Assembly: GCF_001949145.1 (NCBI RefSeq)
Contig: NW_019091591.1
Span: 331,530 to 395,529 of the forward strand
DNA: 64,000 nucleotides
Direction: 5' to 3'
Origin: Acanthaster planci
Lineage: Eukaryota > Echinodermata > Asteroidea > Valvatida > Acanthasteridae
Position numbers and translations under genes: made by a program. The notes under the pieces were generated by a model, which saw only the letters and a list, made by a program, of their open reading frames with translations, was not told the origin of the DNA and did no database searches. Below, piece after piece: positions 1 to 13,392 of the stretch; position 1 is the first letter of the stretch, and each line of letters opens with the position of its first letter.

Positions 1-3000
1 ATAAATGTCACAGCCATTTTATACAGAGGACTATGGATACATGTGTGTATGTTTTCCAGACCAAGATGTATGATTTTTAACCTTGTTTAAGTACAAGTAC
101 AAAGAGGTTGGATGAAGTAAACTTGGTCCTTTGGGTTGAAATGATCAAACTAATGGGTTAACCACCTGGCTAATGTAGTCCTCATTCCTGTGCATTTGTC
201 TCAACATTAACTTTTTTCTTGTTTGTTTGACTTGCAGTTGTACATGTATGGTAACAATAGAAGTTTAGCAAGATAAATTCCACATCGTGGAAACAATAAG
301 TACATGTACGGTACTGGTACCAGCAAACTGACCTTTCCCTCATGAATTATTAACTCGGCTCTGGTTGGTTGATAAGAAAAATTATTCAAGTGGATTTCAA
401 ACATGCAGTTACACATGTACGGTACCTGAAAAGGCTCCATGAATCGATATTAAATTATGCACCTTCAATGCTATTTATAGAGTCACATGGAAATGATTTT
501 GCCTTAGTCTGTTAGGTGCACGTAAGACATACAATACATACACTGTAGATTATACAGTCATTGGTTTGTATGCATGCTACCTGCGAGTAATTTACGCATT
601 ACCTACATTATGTACATGTACATGTATACTTGAACACATGACATGTGGCACTCCTGTCTTGGTACCCGGTACACTGTACGAGCAGCAAACAAATTTGTCC
701 GAATTGGTCATTTTTACTCAATAAACCGAAAGCCTCGACCTATTGACTCATTTCATCATTTAATGCCAATCTTGAAACCATAAACTTGAATGTTATGAAA
801 AAATAACACCAGTGGGTTTCTCTGATCTAGGTGCATTTTAGTGGCTATAAATAAATAAAATCTGGTTTGTGGTTTTGAAAATGGTAGAAGTACATGTAGA
901 TCACTCATATCAGCATTTTTCTGATCATATGATTTAATTGCGTTATTTATTAGTAGCCTACTGGTATAGATTTTGTATTCATTGGCATATGAATAGGTTT
1001 CAGTTGTTTTAATCATTTAGTTCTTCCCATTAGAAATGCCCATCATCATGCTTATCATAATGTATGTGTGTACACTGTACGTCTACATGTACATTCTTGT
1101 ACCAGTATTTTAAAATTGTACTTGTACCGTGGCTGTCTGACAATTATAGTGCTTTCGAAACTTTACATACTGGATATATTTGAAAAGACGTTTTCTCTTA
1201 TACAACATTTTGATAAATTTCTTGTAAACATTGTGAGGAACATACCATAAAAAACCTGTTTTTATTTATCATTTAAAATTAAAATCCGGTGAACAAAGGT
1301 CTGTCTCAGTTGAGGTTTCCAGAAGATTTGTGAAACTTACATGTATTAAAATTCCTGACAGACCTGTGAGTAACACATTTTTAAAAAGAGAAAGAAGGCT
1401 TTGAGGTTGGAGCCACACCACTCTAAGCACAATGTAATCAGCCAGGTGTATCACTGACAACGTCTGCATACTATATGTATGTGCATGCATGCATCGCATT
1501 GATCGGATGCAGTGTGCCGTTGACTGTATGCCCATTATAGCTAGCCCAACCCTTATACCCGGCCTGGAACGATTATAATGAATCAGTGTTTAGCATGCCA
1601 AGATGAGCTACATATAGTTCTGACATTGCTGACTACTCACATCTAAGACAAATTTAGATGTTGAGAATTGGAGTTTTGGGTGATAATGTCTCAAACATGT
1701 ACTGGTACGAGAAGCCTCATATTTCCAATGAGTAAGTTAAATTATACCTTATCATTGCGTTTTGGTTTGTTTACTTGCTGGCTGAAGGTATATGTACATG
1801 TAAATCATCTCACAAATGTGAGATTTACAGTAGTAGGCATCGTTTGGTGGCATGCAGTTTTGTTGAAGTGGAAACAGCTCCTTTATTGTTTCAGCTTATT
1901 TTTCTCAGGTTCTGCTGTTGATGTCAAGATCCTGATATCTTAATGTGGATGTTTTGCTGGAGTGTCATTGTTAACTACATGTAAAGGAGGAATCAGCTGT
2001 TTAGATTAGATTTCACATTTATTAGAAATGAATTTAAAAACATTTAAAAACCTTGGAAATACATGTACCGTACTAAGTGGACTGAATATCCTAATTTTGC
2101 TAAATTTCTGTGATACATTTAACCTTCAAACAAACCGTACAATGTACGTCAAACTATCACTGTGTATCGGTACATGTACATGTACGTGCAAGTACTGTGT
2201 TTTTTTGATCGTTAAAATACAAGTGCACAGATGCCCTTATTGCTTTTCTTCATGGTTCAAAGGACATTTCTGTCACTTCTGTTTTCAACAAACAGACAAT
2301 GGACAAGTTGCAAAGAGCACAGACGATTGTAAAGGATTTTATGCGAAAGGTAAAGTGTATGTCACACTTGTTCATGCACTTCGACATTTGTGTTCTAACT
2401 TCCGTCATAAATTAGGAAATCCCATTTGTGGCTGCTGTTTGTCCTTCAAACCATTATTTAACATATTGTTGTGTTCCATTTTGTCATGTTGACAGTTTCA
2501 AAATCATTCAACACTCACACCTTGTTGACATTTTACATGGAGAGTCTTGTACTGCCGGTACCTTCTCAAACATATTTTAGCAAATGTTAAGAAAACCATC
2601 AGATGATTGTTAAACTTTCAAGAACATGTGTACAGTGTACATTTATGTACAGAGCTCTACATCAGTGGAAATGTCAACAACTTTAATGTTGTATTTGTGT
2701 CCTTGGTGGTTGGTTTGTTGCTAACATATAGATATGAGCTCAGGTTGTTTTGATATTCTGCTTAAATTGTGTCCTTGCAATATAAATCCACAGATAGATA
2801 CTTTTAAGTGGTGATAAATCCTGATGTATAATACAGATTAATTTAGATTTGACTAACCAGTTGCTTTTGTTCGTTGGTTGCCTTTTTACTTTTGTCACAT
2901 TAAGCCCGTTTGGGGATTGGGATAAGGTATAAATTAATTTTCACACCAAGGATCAGGACATTAAAGTACAAATGTGTTGTTTTTGTCCAAAATGCTAACC

Positions 3001-5766
3001 CACCTGTATAATTTCATATCAAATAATCAAGATATTGGTTTTGGATTTTGAATTTTGTTCATTTGTTTCTATAACTATCTACAACATAAAACAAAAAGCA
3101 CATTATAGAAATATTCTAGGAAAAATTTCTACCATATTTGCATTTTAAAAAAAATTTCAAGCCTTACATTACAAGCATCTACATGTATTCATAATGAAGC
3201 CATCTCCATAGTAACAGACTTCATGCCTGTTCACCCTGTATTAGTCATCATCATCAAGATTCATTGTTGTCACATGTTGCGCCTGGTCCTATATGTGCAT
3301 GTTTCATTGCATTTCTACATGTACATTGCTGAATTCATCTGATATTAATATCTAATGTGTTACCTGTGGCAGTGTTCTTAATCATGGTGTGATACATGTG
3401 TTGCCCTTTCTCAGTGGTTGTTGGAACAGCTGAAACTCAAGCATGCCTTAGTTATTTGTCATGTTTGTGGATGTACATGTACAGCTGTGTAAAAATTATT
3501 GACCAAGTTTTTGCTGAAATCAAGAAATTCTGGCATTTTGTAAATTTGCAACCTGTAGAGTGTTACAAGTTATAATTTTAGCCTGGTCTTCCTCTGAAAG
3601 GTTTTAGCTTTCGATATTATAATGCGCATTAATGAATTATAATTAGCAGAATGCTCCAATGTGACACATGTACACGTATTCATTATTCTTTTCACTCCTG
3701 GCTTTGTGAAGTTGCTAGGCAATTAACATACAAATTACTTCTGACAGATTAGCTGTCAGTTTCTTTTCCACAGTTTCATCACATGCCTTTTTCTGATTGG
3801 GATCTTTATCTTTGCATAGTTTCTCTGGTCATGTAATTTTATTTGAAACGAAAACCACTCAGGTTTTCAATGCAGCAACAGTTTGTGTAGCATTGTGATT
3901 TACTTTTAATTCATGGCAAATTTTGTTTCATGGCCTGGCAGTGTTTACATAAAACCTTGTACACTTTATGCATCTCTGATTTGCCACCCACTATTTCTCT
4001 GGTAAGCACATTAGAAAGGTCACATTGCCATAGGCAGATGCACTTCACCAGCCTTGGGATGTGTTTAGCATCTGCTAGGGAGGAGAGATGTAATCACAAG
4101 GCATTAACTACATGTACATTATTTGCTCCTGGTATGCCTGGAGGAGTAGCCATGACCTGGCTGATGAAGAGATTTGGGCCCTTTTCCAAATCTTGGCTTT
4201 GTCTCCATATCTGGCTTCAATTGCCATCACCAGTTTCAAATGTTTACTGTTTGAACTAATATCTTTACCCTAAAGTAAATGATTTGAAGTTTTTGTGACA
4301 GAAAACACTGCATGAACTTGAATTGTTATGGCCTAAAATGAGACAAAGCTTTCATATAGAAAACCTCTTGAAGCTCAAAGAATGAAATAAGTAACTGGAA
4401 TGCCACAGACACAATAAATGCACTGCTGTTGTAGAAAATGTTGACAAGTGTTTTTAGTTGTTGTTGCTCAGTTTGAAGTCTCTGGTGAAAAAGAAACTCA
4501 TTTATACTTGAAGTGATTGTTCGTGTTTCTCACTGTCTGATTTATCCCTTTTAGAATTTAACTGTTGCTTTTTCCTTGCACCTCCCATTGTGGATGTGTT
4601 TTTACTTCAAGATGCTTTGAGTATAATGAAGTTTGTGCTAGTGATTTCTAGTATTTCCATACATTTAGAGAAATGCCAGTTTTTATATCCATCCTTTGAA
4701 AGGAATTTGAAGTCATTATAAAACTCTTTGTATCAAAGTTGAAAGACCTGTTTACAACCCAAAATATGTCAGGTTGAGATTCTAGGAGGTCCTGCTATTT
4801 TCATCGCAGCGGAATTTTTGTCCGTAAAATAAATCACCTTTTTTTCTCAAGCTGCTGTCCCAGTGGCAGCAAAATTACTCTAACTGCCATCAAAGATGCT
4901 TCCGTATGAAAAGATTATGCCTAAAACATGACGCTGTGAAACATTGCGCTCTAAACAGATCAACAGCCCAATAAAATCCCTGAAATGCTATCTGGTAGTT
5001 CCGGCAAGGCTGTCTATGTCTGCATGTATTGATTACTGACATCTGCTGAGGTTTGTGTTACTTGTGAATTGCAATACAAGACTAGATGGGATGGAAAGAC
5101 CAGTACAATGCAACATACAGCCCGTGCCTAAATGCAGTGTAGGTGCCAGCATGGAAACAAAGAAAGTGGAAACCAAATTAACACAGATCCTTGCAGTATG
5201 ATTATCTTGGAGTGTTTTTGTTGTTAGTAAAATCTTGGGCATGGAAAGACAACAGATGAAATAAATTGGACTGGACAGTGAATATTGTACATCAGTTTAC
5301 TTCTGTTGAACATTAGACTTATTCAGTGGGTTCATGCAGCAGCAGACAGACCTCTTTCTTCTGTAAATCCACATCCCAAATACCCCCCACAAGTGAATGA
5401 ATTTTGTAAAGGGATTCCAAAGTTAGGAGGGCAAACTGAAACATGTATTTTACTTGAAAAGACTAACATTTATATCTGCTAATGATGTTATAACAAGTAC
5501 ATGTATATTTACAATGAAAGGATATGCAGAGAATCTTAGAAAATGACTTCATTATTGTACATCTACAAACAACCTCCTGGTATGTTTACCAAGCAACCAG
5601 ATGTACATGTATTAATTATAAAAGTGTTTTTTGGGGGAGGAGGGGAATGAGGGGAGGTACATTGTTGCTGAGGCAGTCTTACTATTACAAGGTGTGGAAA
5701 CTCTAACATAACGTGCATGTACTTACAGTCGTGTTTACAATGTGATCGGTGTGTTTTATTTCTCAG
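1..5766. other. Upstream/intronic DNA before the first visible EVI5 exon
   Basis: No convincing exon is visible here on either strand; the open frames are short, without domain-like composition or good splice borders. Since the next feature is an internal coiled-coil exon of EVI5, this stretch is most simply an EVI5 intron, possibly hiding a small exon. It is AT-rich and unusually dense in the palindrome TACATGTA and its ACATGTAC variants, for example around 305, 605, 1085, 2170, 3180, 3475 and 4110. No transposon ends were recognised. Confidence 0.5.
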
Positions 5767-8700
5767 GTTAGGAATGACAATTCTGAACCAGTAGACTCTG
5801 AATCAGCAGGTATCATTATGGCATTACAAGAAGAGCTCATTGCTGTCAGACTACGAGAGGCAGAATCTGCAGAAACACTGAAAGAACTCAGAGAAGATAT
5901 CAAGTCTTTAGAGAAGGTACCAGTATAACAGGAATCTGATAAACAACACTTGCAGCCAGCTGACTGCCAGTAACCTCATGGCAGCAGGTTGACTCCTTTG
6001 TTTGAGTCCTTGAATGAGTTACGTGTATGACAACAAAATGATAACACTGCTGCATTCAGTAAAGTGATTGCAGAAGAAGGTATGTTAGGACTGGTAAAGT
6101 ACCTGCAGCCAATAAACTGATTTCCAAAGGGTAGTATTTTGGAATGCTGCACTCAACCATTGTGGCGGTATTCAATGAGTCAAAAGCAAGGAAGTTCCTT
6201 TAAAATTATCATTCTACATTCTGGATCTGTCTAATTAAAGATTTTATAATTACTGAAAATGGGTCACTTGGGAGGCATTCCCATAGGGACATGCACAAAA
6301 TTTTTCAAACTTTACCGTCCCATAATTCAATATTCCCTGATCTGATCTTAACCAAACTCTGCATGTTTTCCTTTCAGACCCCAATCTATCATCTCTCAAA
6401 TTGTGGACACTAAACATTTTCCTCCTTATGATAGCTGGAGTCTCCCTAATGACCGATGTCTCCCTAATGTTGAAAAATTTACCGCAAAATGTCTCCCAAG
6501 TGACCTATTTGGAAATATTTTTTTATCTGTCCAAATGAAAAAAAGTTTCAATTGAGGGTATAGCTTAAGTAGGAAAATAGTCAAGCTGTTTCCCACCACA
6601 TTGTTCAAAAAGATCAGGGGAGCACAGTTCAAAATGGCCATTTTTACGAATAAGGCCAATGGACTCCACTTAACCACTTCGCGCCGTTGGCAGTTATCGA
6701 TGTTAATGATGCTGGGGCAGGATAATCATCATTTTTTCTGTTTTCAAAATTCTTAAAAATTCTTACCTTCATTTACTGGACACTTACGCCCACACAAAGG
6801 ACTGTCTGGTTCTACTCTAATCTGACAGACAACATGTATTGACACTGGAATATTTCAACCAGGCCGGCCGCCTTGTAAAAAAAGCCCAGATTTTGTGTTG
6901 TTACGTAATTTTCATTTGTCCACGAAACTGGCACAGTGCACCATTGACCTCTTTTCAATTGGAGCCAGATTAGCTGCGGTGGTGGAGTGCTTTTGTCCCT
7001 GGTCGTAATCCGCTCGCACTAAATCCCGCAAACCGTGATAAACTGTTTCAAAACATGGCCGGATTATCTCCACTATTGAGAGTGAAAAAATGTCGGTAAT
7101 GCCCAGCAGTCTGGTCTTTTGTTACAAGTATGGTCTTTTGTTACAAAGCCCAGTTCCCTTTGTGCAATTTGCAACACCCCAGCCATGCGTATAAAGAATA
7201 TGTGTCCGGTACTGGAAACCCCAGCAGCAAGTGGTTAAAGTACCATGTCACCAGTGAGACAAAGATCTGGCTGGCATTTGGATATTGTTGACCATTGTGC
7301 ACCCTACTTTCACACAAAGACATAGATTGGTTTGCACATTGTCTTATATAAACAATTTGTGCAGACTCCTCATCATTCACATACAAACAAGTATGAGTGT
7401 CTGATAATACTAAGGGATCTTGTGTTGCTACGTATTAAACAAGGCAAACTCTTTTTTCATAGTGTCCAATGTATAGAGAATGGAAAATAAAATTGGGAAG
7501 GAGGGACACCTTCCAAGAGTTATTTTGTAAATGATTGGTGGACAAGCTATGTTTGCATAGGCTGAAGAACTATATGTACTTGTTCTTTCTGTTCACAGGC
7601 AAACAAGAAGTTAAAAGAAGAGCCTGGCCACTCAGTGGAAGCATTACAAGATGAGCTGATTGCTGTCAAGCTACGAGAGGCTGAAGCAAACCTTGCATTG
7701 AAGGATTTGAGGCAGACTGTCAACGACTTGGAAGGTCATTGGCAGGTAAGACAGCTTGTGGGGTAAACTTTACTTTAAAGTTAAAGAAAAAACCTTGAAA
7801 ACACCCAAAGACTTAAGACAACCAGTCATTGCATGGAATGGTCGATGGCAGGTATGACAGGCTGAGTTTTACAGGATAACAAGGTTTGTTGCAGTGTTAA
7901 GTTGCAGCAAACCTCACAATCAAGGGTCAGAGACAAACATTTAGAATTCTTGAAGGAATATTATGTGAGGTTGAGCATCACTGGAAATTGTACAATTGTA
8001 TATTGAGCTGAGGATGAAGGATTTTCAACAAATAAACAGGCTTATGGTAGACTTATTGTAACTTCATACTGTACTTTAGAAACTCACAAAATGGTTGTCA
8101 TCATTAATAGGATTGAGCTTTGAGCAAAACTTGACTTTGAGAGACACTAAAGCCACTATGATGCAAGTTAAATCAAGTCAAGACTTATTTGAATTTCATG
8201 AGTTATATTCCATCCATTTTAAGGCACATCTACAAAGGGCTTCGTGTAGGAAGAAGGATGGCAACAGCAAAGAGACGATGCACACGTTGACTGAAGAACT
8301 GATGAGTGTTAGGTTACGGGAAGCAGAGACAGCAGCTGAGCTGAAGGAAATGAAACAAAGAGTGATGGAATTAGAGACACAGGTAGGTCTGGAAGTTGGG
8401 TTGGTGGGTGGGTATGTGTTTGAATGCCTCAAATTGAAAAAAAACAATAGTTGAATGCCTAAGGAGAATTCGAGAAAAACACTTTAGCTGAAAGAAATGG
8501 GTTGGGAATTTGTGTCATTAGGAAGTTTGGGTTGACAGGAATGAGAGAAATCAAGTTGAATTTTTTTTATTACTCTTGTGTGTGTTTTCAGAATCAAGTT
8601 ACAAGTAATCAGTTCAGACGCAGTGAAGAAGAACGACTACAACTCAAGGCAGATCTTGAAAAGGTTACAGAACACGAGAAGGAGTTACAGGCCTCCCTCA

Positions 8701-11700
8701 ACAACTCAATGAAAGAACTTGTTAAACTGGAGGCTAAGGTAAGTCATGGCTCTATTTAATTGAATTGGAGAACGGTAAGTACTCTTTAAATGGCCAAATG
8801 TTGGTAAATGTTGGTAAATGTTTACAGTATACTTGATCTCTGCAAAACCTGTTTGTTAACCTAGTGTAAGGGACATCATAAAGCAAATCACCCACTGGTA
8901 ATTCATCTTGATTAAAATTTCAACAGTTTATCGGGCATACATAGTTGTACATTTGTTTTGTTTTTTCACTCAGAGTAAGGAGGAGATGTATGCTGTAAGA
9001 TTACGAGAGACAGAGGCCAATGCTTGTCTGGCTGAGCTGGCTCAGAAGATGGCAGAACTGGAAATACAGGTAGGTGAAAAGGAGGCCAGCAACATGTATA
9101 CATAAAAAAGGTTGACCAATATCAGTGTACATGGATGACTGAAACGTGATATCGCATTTTATGCTATACCTACATCAGTTCCCATTATCTGAATGGTGGA
9201 TTGTTGATTGGATGTCATTGAATTACTTCTTTTTCTTGGTACCCATTGAACAGATCTTCACTTCACTTGACTGGTTTCCACCCGTATTTCATGTATTTCA
9301 TTGCCAGGAAGAAAGAACAAAATAGTTACGAGATGGGAACCGGTCTAATATTATAATATTACTACCGTGGGTAGTACTTCAGACACGAATCTATTTCGCA
9401 AAATGGCAGACATTAAAACACGAGGACCTTTGTTCTCTGAACAGAAGAGCATTTAAATGCAGCTATTGTATAAACAAATAATGAATGTTTCACATCTGGG
9501 CGAATGGTATTCATCTGTCTCTTCATGAAATTATTCTAACCAGGGCACTCATAAACATTCATTATTTGTATAGTATCAATATTTTTATGCATAGAACATC
9601 CTTTAAAGCAGGCAGAGTTCAACAGATTGTTACATTTATCGCCATTTGTAAGGAATTTTAATTATCCACAAAGGTTGTTCCACAGTTGTATTTAAGCTGT
9701 AATAAGCCCTCTATTGATGTAAGTCAGAATAGTCATATAGGATGTTAATGAGTTTACTTGTAGCTGTGATGGTCAGACCTCACCCCCAAAACCAAACTGT
9801 TATTTCCACTCTGGGATTTGTGAAATACAATTCATAAATACCGAGGGCAGTTTTTATATTCCTATTGGTCGAAATGCGTCATGTGACCGTGTATTAACAT
9901 TTGATAATGCCCGCTGAGAAGTGATAATGCCTACTGCACAAATCATGCTCTGGCAAGCGGATATGAGACAGTTTAATCAGGTCTGATTGGTCAGGAGTGT
10001 ATGTACATGTGCACACGATGCACCATGCGTGTGCCAAATTCATTGAAGGGGATTCGTATTAGACAACTTTCAAAAGGAATATACCACAAAATGGATGTTG
10101 GTGTTTGGGAAAATGAAAGTAAAGTTTTAGAACAAAATCGTTGGAAATCCATCATATGTTGACTTCTCTGGACTCTCTGAATAAAAAGGTATGAATAGAA
10201 ATAAATATGTGCTTGACCAGTCTTAAAACCAACGCTTAAGCCCTTGCTCAGGAGATTGAATGCTGATAATGCCCTTGCCTGCAGTTTGGACATAGTCACA
10301 TTCATTCACCTGAGCTGGTCTTAAATGCACATTTAAGACTGGCCAAGCACATATTTATTCCGTTAATCATGGCTTTGTCTTAACATTACATGTTCCTCCA
10401 ATGATCCAATCTGCCCAGAGAATTCCTCTTTTCAGAGTGGTATTACTTTATTGTTTTAATATAAGTCTCATGATATGTTGGTTTGTCTCTTCTGTAGACT
10501 TTAAACGAATCTTTTGAAAACTCCAGGAAAGGTTACTAAGTAAGAAACATTTGAAACTTCAAAATGCACTGTGCTTAGCATTTTCTAGGGCTCAGGCGAA
10601 GTTGGTATGTGGACTATTGACCAATATACAGAGACAGGCCATCTTTGATTTTACCTCAGGTCATCAGAGTTTGGTCTCTTCTTTTAGGTGGTGGTCTGTT
10701 ATTTTTAATGTGCTTTTATGTTAAGCATGAAATAAAACGGGCTCATTTCAAAGAGCATTCCTTTAACAGATTATCCCCTGACACTTCAGCTAAACAGAAT
10801 AAAATGTTTGACAGTAATTCTGTTGTTCTTTTACTGTGATTGTACAATAAATGTGAATTGATGGCTTTTTTATAATGGTTGATAGGACACTGCCACCTAT
10901 GCTACACTATACAATTAGCCATACTGATAAACCTAGTTGGATGCAAATAAGCATACTAACATCCATATTCTCTAGCTTTTTTGTTGATTTGGGATTTCTT
11001 TTCCCTGTTTCTACCATAAGATGGCACCTTACATTATAGTACATGGATATGTTTTCTCCTTTTTTTCCCCTGACAGTCCTCAATCCTGCAACAGGTGAAG
11101 GATAACAGGCTGTTTGGGTTAAGAAGATCATGAGCACTGAATTGAGCATGAACTTACACTTAATGTAGTTTGATGAATGTAGAGGCCCGCACTCATCTTC
11201 ATCAGGCAGATTTGGTTTGTTTGTTTGTTTGAAAGACACAGGGAAATAATTCATTGTTAGCAATACTTTCGTCCAACCATCATGATTTTTGGCAACATCT
11301 TACAGGTGTTGAGGGAATCCCTCTTATTTGAAAGATTCCCCCCATCTGTTTTGCCTGTTTACCACACAGAACCAAGAGCTATTGACCCAGAGAACCCTGA
11401 GTGAATCTGAGACTGAGAGCAGCATGCAGGAACTCCGCAACAGAATAACTGAGCTTACCTCAGAGGTACTGTATGTGCCCAAAACTGTCTCCATTCCCAA
11501 ATCATCTCTGTCCCACCTTTCACTTGTACCACTGTTATCTCAGTTACTGTATCCTTCTTGCCCCACGCCACACCAGCATATGTACATGTACCACAAAGGT
11601 ACAGTGTTGATGCCTTTCACCAATTACCAGGTCATCTCTGTCCCACTTGACACCTCCCTGACTCTTCTCCTGTACAGCAGAACAATTGAGCTTGAAACTG

Positions 11701-13392
11701 TCATTAGATTCAGTTTGTCTTACCTGTTACCTCTGCCACATGAACATACCTCCTTTCCCCTTAACAGCAACATACCTCTGCCACACGAACATACCTCCCT
11801 TCCCTTAACAGCAACATACCTCTGCGACATAAACATACCTCCCTTCCCCTTAACAGCAAGATATGAAGCTCACCTCAGTTTGTCTTACCTGCTACCTCTG
11901 CCACATAAACATACCTCCCTTCCCTTAACAGCAACATACCTCTGCCACATAAACATACCTCCCTTCCCTTTAACAGCAAGATATGAAGCTCACCTCAGTT
12001 TGTCTTACCTGCTACCTCTGCCACATAAACATACCTCCCTTCCCCTTAACAGCAACATACATATATGAAGCTCGCCTCAGAAATTAGAAACATGTTGAGA
12101 TCCACCAGCATTTCTAAAGTGTCTGATTGTTATATGTCTGCCATCACTTTTTTACTCCTGACCCTACTCCCCAACATGCCAGGACCTGTCAACCATTCCT
12201 TAATAATTCCAGTCCCAAGCTGTTGCCACATCAGGCCATACCTTTGCTGTCCCACATTTTCAAACCACATCTTTGCATTACATACATATATTGTACAATT
12301 GGTGAGTTTTTTCATTGATAAAATGCATGTCAAGGTTATCTTTTTCTTATGTTCTCTTGGATTTTGAAATAACAAATTTGTTAGTCATTTTGCTATTGAA
12401 TGGTGAATTTTCTCTAAATTTAACCAAACACATCAAGGAAGCCTTTGCTCATTCATTTACTTACTTGTTTAATGCACTAACTTTCAATTAATCTTTCAGC
12501 TTGAATTTGTTGTTTTGTGTTTCCCTTATACTAAAACTGAATGGGACTTTGAATGACACACTTAATGTTTAACTCTGCTTTCAAACAAAAGCATTGTATT
12601 GGAGACCATCACATAAGCAGACTTAAGACCATAGACAAAGGCCAGTCACAGTAGGATGAACAAGGAATGCTTTATTTGGTTGTGACTTGAATTCAGGCTG
12701 GAGGTCTTGTGTTGCTCTTGTAATTGTCTTTAGAGGCCATGACTAAACACTTTGAAACAATTGGAGACTTTGAAACAGTTGGTAGCAACAGTCAACCAGT
12801 CCTTTCTTGCCAGTTCTGGGTATATGCACATGTAGTTCTGGTCATGGACGGTAGTTCTGAGCAAAACTGCAGAAAAGGACCAGTTTGTTTGTGGCCACCA
12901 AATGTCTCAAAGTCTCCCATTCAGCAAGTACTTACACATACTTTAGAGGGATCAATTTTTGCTTTATTCTTATCTTAACAAAGTCTAGTTGTAAGAGCTT
13001 GAGCTTTGGTTAACACCATATGCATACATGTATTTGTATAACCATCAGAATCGTAATCTATTCTGAATTTACATGTACATAGTATTGATAGTTCTTGTCC
13101 GTGCTTCCAATTACTATGCTCTCACTCAGAACATTTGTTTTCTTGCTAGGTAATGCAGTTGCGTCTAAAACTCAATGCCAAAGTAGGTAGCCATCTTTCC
13201 TTCAGCGATCTTACAGACGAGAGCCAGTACCCAGTTAGTGTCATCACTAATCCAGCGGCATCTCTCCATGACAATGACCTAGATGATGATGAGGATAGCA
13301 ATTCCGGTGAGATGAGAGGGATTGACATATCAGTTATTGAATCAGATGATGAAGTATTGGAAAGAAAGCCATGCAAACAAACGGAGGTTTGA
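5767..13392 (+). CDS. EVI5: EVI5-family Rab GTPase-activating protein, C-terminal coiled-coil part (7 exons seen)
   Basis: EVI5 proteins are TBC-domain Rab GAPs acting in endosomal recycling and cytokinesis. Exons with AG/GT borders are 5767-5916, 7599-7745, 8224-8382, 8592-8738, 8974-9069, 11370-11465 and 13150-13392 (stop TGA). All internal exons are multiples of three and phase 0. Together they give about 345 residues of coiled coil, then an acidic serine-rich tail with DLDDDEDSNSGE and VIESDDE. The family signature is the repeated (A/S)V(R/K)LRE(A/T)E module in exons 1, 2, 3 and 5, and LEGHWQ at the end of exon 2, matching the order of vertebrate EVI5. The catalytic TBC domain would lie 5' of the window, so the gene is partial here. 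EVI5 and EVI5-like cannot be separated from this part. A further small exon between 11465 and 13150 is possible. Confidence 0.88.
9463..9573. repeat. Inverted-repeat element (MITE-like) in EVI5 intron
   Basis: Arms near 9463-9490 and 9553-9573 share the core CAAATAATGAATGTTT as inverse complements, with a short gap difference in the outer part. The roughly 60-base spacer has no coding potential. It lies in the intron after the exon ending at 9069. The family is unknown. Confidence 0.5.
10200..10359. repeat. MITE-like element with 28-bp terminal inverted repeats
   Basis: The arms 10200-10227 and 10332-10359 are inverse complements with one mismatch, starting AATAAATATGTGCTTG. The 104-base centre has no coding signal. 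The size and form fit a non-autonomous DNA transposon in the EVI5 intron. No clear target duplication was found. Confidence 0.6.
11700..12075 (+). repeat. Minisatellite behind EVI5 exon 6 (seen)
   Basis: Units of about 45 bases built on CCTCTGCCACATAAACATAC followed by a CTTAACAGCAACATA-type segment recur about eight times. They are arranged in a higher-order unit of roughly 120 bases that also contains ATATGAAGCTCACCTCAG. Copies differ by a few substitutions. The array lies about 240 bases after the donor at 11466 and is free of stops in the EVI5 frame until 12066-12068. Each unit also contains a TTAACAG segment that resembles a splice acceptor. Confidence 0.8.

Noticed and set aside
2028-2492. 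154-codon open frame with many cysteines
   Set aside because: No domain pattern, no splice context, and it overlaps AT-rich repeat-like DNA with several TACATGTA palindromes; it looks like a chance frame.
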